From Muscardinus avellanarius (lineage: Eukaryota; Chordata; Mammalia; Rodentia; Gliridae), in contig OY726561.1 in assembly GCA_963383645.1 (NCBI GenBank), positions 32,096,826-32,160,825 of the forward strand: a stretch of 64,000 nucleotides of DNA, read 5' to 3'. The notes below the pieces were generated by a model, which did not search any database, had not been told where the DNA came from, and was given only the letters and a program-made list of their open reading frames with translations. Numbering within the stretch: the stretch's first letter is position 1; the number at the start of each line of letters is the position of its first letter. A program made the translations under genes and the position numbers. Below are positions 59,817 to 64,000 of the stretch, in pieces.

Positions 59817-60005
59817 GATGGGCACAGTGGTGTATATATGCAATCCTAGTTATTGGGAGGCTGAGACAGGAGGATCACAGGTTCCAGGCCAGCCTCAGGA
59901 ATTGAAGAAAACCTGGTTTCAAAACAGAAAAGAAGAGTGGGCTGGGGGTATGGCTCAGAAGTAGAACGCCTCCAATTCCAAATGCCCAAAATAAGTAAAT
60001 AGATA
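59817..60005 (+). repeat. B1-dID SINE
   Basis: Plus-strand dimer, 'gatgggcacagtggtgtata' to 'gtagaacgcctccaattcca'. Full 'gaggctgagacaggaggatc' block. Confidence 0.9.
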
Positions 60006-60412
60006 AAACATAACTAAATGGTGTTTAAGGAGATATCATGAATATAAATGTCTGAAAACCATCCAAAATGGATGGAGGTCAAAGCAGTCTCAAGTATAAG
60101 AACAAAATGACAGGTCTTGATATCTCAGGATGATTAGCCAAATGACTATAGCACATAGCAGATGCTCCTAAATATTAATTGGCCCCACCAGAGCACGTTA
60201 GTATTCTCATTTGTTTGGTTTTACAAGAGAATAAATTGCAAGCTTTAAATGAGAAGAATCATAAACTCCAGTGTGATATCACAATCTTACGGGATCGGCT
60301 GAGATAGAAGAATTGCAGGCTGTGACATAGTGTGTGTGACTATCCCATGTAAAGTATCTGAAATGGTTTTGCAGAACTTACAGTGCAAAGGCTAGTAACA
60401 ACAAACACTTTC
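60006..60412. other. Unique sequence, possible tiny B1 remnant
   Basis: 'gggatcggctgagatagaag' at 60292 followed by 'aattgcaggctgtgac' recalls the middle of a B1 half but is too short to call. Confidence 0.4.
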
Positions 60413-60492
60413 AAGCTGGGTATGTTGAAGCTTGTCGGGAGTGCCAGTACTCCGGAGGCTGAGACCGGATGATCTCAGGTTCAAGGATAAAA
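60413..60492 (+). repeat. B1-half SINE fragment
   Basis: 'agctgggtatgttgaagctt', 'gtactccggaggctgagacc', 'gatctcaggttcaaggataa'. Only the B1 left arm. No ID half follows. Confidence 0.65.
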
Positions 60493-60576
60493 GTAAATTC
60501 AGTTGAGTAACATATGACTGAGTAGAATTTTAATATTAAGATCTTCTATATTTTATTAGAAAGACTATCCTTTTTT

Positions 60577-60774
60577 TTTTTTTGGTGGTGGTACTGGGGT
60601 TCCTGGAAGCCCTTCTACCTCCGGGCTACACTCCCAGACCTATTTTTACATTTTTATATTTGGAAACAGGGTCTCCTAAGCCAATGCGCACGGCTGGCTT
60701 CGAACCTGCGCGATCCTCCTGTCTCTGCCTCCCAAGCACGGGGATTACAAGCGTACACCACCACGCCCGGCCAG
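60577..60774 (-). repeat. B1-dID SINE, derived 'aagccagc' subfamily, perfect TSD, nested
   Basis: Inserted in the tail region of the next SINE and flanked by the perfect 16-base duplication 'aagactatcctttttt' (60561-60576 and 60775-60790). ID half 'gttcctggaagcccttctac' and 'ctccgggctacactcccaga'. B1 half 'cgcacggctggcttcgaacc' to 'accaccacgcccggcc'. It has the most CpGs of any SINE here, so it is probably the youngest. Confidence 0.95.
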
Positions 60775-60795
60775 AAGACTATCCTTTTTTAATGT

Positions 60796-60995
60796 GTGGT
60801 ACTGGGGATTGAACTCAGGAGCATTCTACCTCTGAGCTATACCCCCAGCCCTATTTTTTATTCTTTATTTTGAAACAGTGTCTCACAACTTACAAGGGCC
60901 TCACTAAGTAGCTGAGGTTGGCTGCAAACCTGGGATCCTCCTGTCTCAGCCTTCCAAGTACTGGGATTTATAAGCATGTGTCACCACACCTGGTT
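60796..60995 (-). repeat. B1-dID SINE, standard type, host of the nested copy
   Basis: 'ggggattgaactcaggagca' to 'gtgtcaccacacctggtta'. Its tail was the landing site of the younger SINE. Confidence 0.92.
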
Positions 60996-61168
60996 AAGAT
61001 TATTTTCTAATTAATGCAGAAGATGAAGTTTAAAGGGATATAATCTTTTTATGGTACTTGGTGGATTTTAGTATTTGTCTACTTACTTTGGATATATATA
61101 TAACTTTCATATTTTAATGAATATAATGTAAACATTAACTTCTGCCTCTATGTAAATATTCTTTATTC
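60996..61168. other. AT-rich spacer
   Basis: Nothing recognised. Confidence 0.5.
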
Positions 61169-61360
61169 TTTTTTTTTTTTTTGGTGGTACTGGGGTTCCT
61201 GGAAACCCTTCTACCTCCACGCAACACTCCCATACCTATTTTATATTTTATTTAGAAACAGGTTCTCTTAAGCCAGCGAGGCTGGCTTCGAATCTGCACG
61301 ATCCTCCTGTTTCCGCCTCCCAAACGCGGGGATTACAAGTGTGCACCACCACGCCCAGCC
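61169..61360 (-). repeat. B1-dID SINE, derived 'aagccagc' subfamily
   Basis: 'ggggttcctggaaacccttc', 'ttaagccagcgaggctggct', 'caaacgcggggattacaagt' and end 'gcaccaccacgcccagcc'. A short 'taaatatt' repeat flanks it on both sides. Confidence 0.93.
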
Positions 61361-63179
61361 ATAAATATTTAGATAACAATGTTCAACAACATCTTATATC
61401 AATTTCGCTTGTTGATATTTATCCCTCTGCCCTTTGGAAAGGAAATTATATTTTCTAAGTTTAGTTCATTGAGATTAATATTTTTGCTACCCTGAGAACT
61501 TTTAAAGATGAAAAGAGGTTATAATATTTATTAGAATTCTTAATATAACAGCGTTGAATTTCACACAAAGGAGAACTCCTGCTTCCAGAGTAAGGTCTCT
61601 GATATGATTCTCTGAGTGAATCAAATAGAAGATACTACCTGGAAAAAAAAGGTGGCTATTACTGAGAAGATCACATCTGTTCATCTCAGGCTTTGGGAAT
61701 TAGGAAAGACCTTTTTCAAGCTACGTAATATATAGGGAAAGTGCATGGATTTCATGTCTGATTCGTTATTATATCCAGTTAGGAGTTGGGAGTAGACAGA
61801 GAGACTTGTCATCTATGTTTAAAATGTCAGGAAGCATCCCTACTAATTGCCATAACTGAATCAGGATACAATATGTGCTTGCAGGACATTCGAGTTCCCA
61901 AACCTGAGCTAGTTTGGTTTTCTCATTCATTCTTTAAATGGCATATTGCTTGTTTTTTGAAAATGAAAATCAGCAGGTGATTGATAAGCCACACTAGTTT
62001 GGAAACATCTCTTGCCATATTGCTGACAAATTTTGCTTCTTCCTCCAAATACAGACTTTTTAAGGACTCAAATAAATTCAGTGTCTTAGGAGATTGACTG
62101 ACAATAATAGCAGAAAGATTGGCACCTGGCCTCCAGCATCATTAGCAACTCTGTGCCAATAATAGAAATACAAGTTAAAAATCAATCTTTTAGTTGTTAA
62201 TTTAAGGAACATTTTGAAATTAAAGTTAAGACTATTTCAGGATTGCTTAAATCAGGTAAACAAATGCGACATTCAATAATCATCACATAGATCTAAACAT
62301 TTGATGGAACATAAGTTAAATCAAACAAGTAGAATGCTTAGTTGGTATGAGTGTTAGACTACCCACAAAAAGATGCTCCTTTGCCAGTGATTATTACTTC
62401 TTTATGCTATCATTCTTAAAAATATATACATAGAAGCTACTAATGACGTTTGATTAAAATACCAAATAAAAAGACCCTTGAAACTATAAATAATTTTGGA
62501 AAAGATAAATTTAGGGATTTTACAAGTTTGCACAAAAATAAATAAAATAAGCACACATATAAATACAGGCAATAATAGCTTGGTAACTATTAAAGCTAGA
62601 GTGAATTTTCATGATTGGGTCTTAGAAGAAAGAAATATATAAATTTGTCCTTTATAAACTTGTCTCATTAATTTTATTATTATATAAATGTAAGTTGCCT
62701 TTTTACTGGTTTAAAAGTGTGTTTTACCATTTTAATAGTAGGAAAGCTTTTCTTTGAACTAGAAACCACAGACATACCATTTTGAAACTATGTCTAATAT
62801 AAAGCATAGGTGAAATAATTACTGAGGATGACATGTAGTAATTGGGTCTGTAACTCCAATTACCCTGAGGCACTGACTCATTTAGACTTATGCCTTTATT
62901 CATCAGGTTTTTGAGATAAGCTTTTCTGAGAAATAAATCTAGAGTATCTTCCTTTGAATTCAAGGATTCCTCAACTCTCCAGAGAACTGGCAAGAAATCA
63001 TTGAATTATTTGCTAATTGTGAGCAAAATTTGTATTGATTTTCTTCTGTCTCTGTAGCTGATGTTAATAGCATCATACCTCAGGTCACTAAATACTTTTC
63101 AACACCATCTAATTGTCAAAGAATCACTTACTAAGACAAAATTGTAGACACCAAAGGTGTGCATGCACATGTGTGCACG

Positions 63180-63180
<1 letters not shown>
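61361..63180. other. Unique AT-rich sequence
   Basis: No repeat or gene recognised. Frames at 61502-61684, 61786-61980 and 62724-62993 show no known motif. Confidence 0.5.

Positions 63181-63229
<49 letters not shown>
63181..63229. repeat. (CA)n microsatellite
   Basis: About 24 units, preceded by an alternating purine-pyrimidine stretch 'ggtgtgcatgcacatgtgtg' from 63156. Confidence 0.98.
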
Positions 63230-63231
<2 letters not shown>

Positions 63232-64000
63232 GAGGACACAGTAAGTATTTATTATGTCTCTGGCTCAAATGGTAATATTTTGCAAGGTATGTTACCTATT
63301 TTTAAACCAGTAATAATTTGAAAGAGCATTAAAGCACCCCAGGATTGCAATCACACAAATGTACGCAAAATAAATATTTATTAGTATTTTATTATGTTTT
63401 TATTCCCTTTGGGGAGTTGAAATGCATAACTTTTACTTGTTGTTGAAAGTCATTTTATGTATATAAAAATAGACATTGAATATTTTACAGTGTTCAAAGC
63501 TTATATGTGGTTTTTAGTAAATGAATATATTTCCATGTATTATAATTTTTTACAGTATACTAGTAGAGTATTTTAAATTAAAAATGCATGTCAGTTTGTT
63601 CACTGATACACAAAACTATTGCTCAATAAATTTGACTAAATTTAGTAAAATATAGTGGTGAAAAAATAAAAAAAAAACAATTCCTTGAATGCTCACAATA
63701 GGATTTTTACATGGGAAAAGCCATTCCTCTCATGGCCCCTAAATAGCTGTTAAAACCAATGTACCTCATCTTTGACATCTGTTTGAGCAGAATGAATCCA
63801 TTTTAAATCCCCAAATCAGTTTCACTGTGACAGAATGCAGTAAATGAAGCAAAGTGGTTTGGGGAAATGAGAAAGTGTAAACAAGCCAATCAGATGCTAT
63901 TTAATTTCCTGGAGGGTGAGAAGTTTTCTTAAAGAAAAGTGGAATCTGAATTTGATATAGGAAAATCTACTTGGCTATTTAACAGAACTTTTCTTAAGTA
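63230..64000. other. Unique sequence to the window end
   Basis: No gene. The last 240 bases are information-rich and are listed as a candidate element. Confidence 0.5.
63760..63960. promoter_or_regulatory. Candidate conserved noncoding element
   Basis: Low-repeat block with 'catctgtttgagcagaatga', 'gtgacagaatgcagtaaatg', 'gtaaacaagccaatcagatg' (forkhead-like GTAAACA at 63876 next to a CCAAT box) and 'ctatttaatttcctgg'. Cis-regulatory role is inference. Confidence 0.25.

Noticed and set aside
60582..60812. 76-codon frame with Cys/Pro-rich peptide
   Set aside because: It is an antisense translation of a young B1-dID SINE.
1..64000. CRISPR arrays, operons, insertion sequences or other prokaryotic systems
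   Set aside because: The direct repeats here are microsatellites, dispersed retroposons, short tandem duplications or one diverged pair. Composition and repeat content are mammalian.

Overview
This 64 kb window is mammalian nuclear DNA, almost certainly from a rodent of the squirrel-related clade (Sciuromorpha: squirrels, mountain beaver, dormice). The main evidence is about forty copies of one composite SINE. It has a 7SL/B1-type left half (ggcatggtggcacatgcctg, then an A/B-box-like region) and an ID/tRNA-like right half (ggtgtagctcagtggtagaatgcccctgggttcaatcccc). This is the B1-dID (MEN-like) dimer known from that group. AT-rich, CpG-poor composition, L1 3' ends sharing a lineage-specific tail, old L2, MIR, MaLR and hAT-Charlie fragments and long dinucleotide microsatellites all fit. 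The species and locus cannot be named from the sequence alone.

I find no protein-coding exon, structural RNA gene, CRISPR array or prokaryote-style element. All open frames are short (at most 138 codons) and fall in simple repeats, SINEs, L1 or random AT-rich sequence. The only frame with recognisable protein homology is the decayed C-terminus of an L1 ORF2 on the minus strand near 14.7-15.1 kb. The window is best read as intergenic DNA or the inside of a very large intron.

Layout: 0-10 kb is SINE-rich, with MER5A-like, MIR, MaLR and two L1 3' ends. 10-12.7 kb is repeat-poor and holds the first conserved-noncoding candidates. 12.7-16.3 kb holds two SINEs plus a 1.5 kb antisense L1 carrying a third SINE. 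16.3-19 kb is unique. 19-22.7 kb is a SINE cluster followed by an old L1. 24-37 kb mixes SINEs with a broken L2 (30.8-32.2 kb). 37.2-51.4 kb is a striking B1-dID SINE desert with L2, MaLR, hAT and MIR relics and a 2.1 kb-spaced pair of diverged direct repeats that match no repeat I recognise. 51.8-56.3 kb is AT-rich unique DNA. 56.3-61.4 kb is a hotspot of younger SINE insertions, including a distinct subfamily with clear target-site duplications. 61.4-64 kb is unique.

No genes act together here. Any function would be regulatory, and several repeat-poor, motif-bearing stretches are flagged as enhancer candidates at low confidence. The most notable observations are the SINE subfamily with a replaced, dyad-symmetric B1 segment, the unexplained paired repeats at 42.9 and 45.0 kb, and a POU-type palindrome at 35.94 kb.
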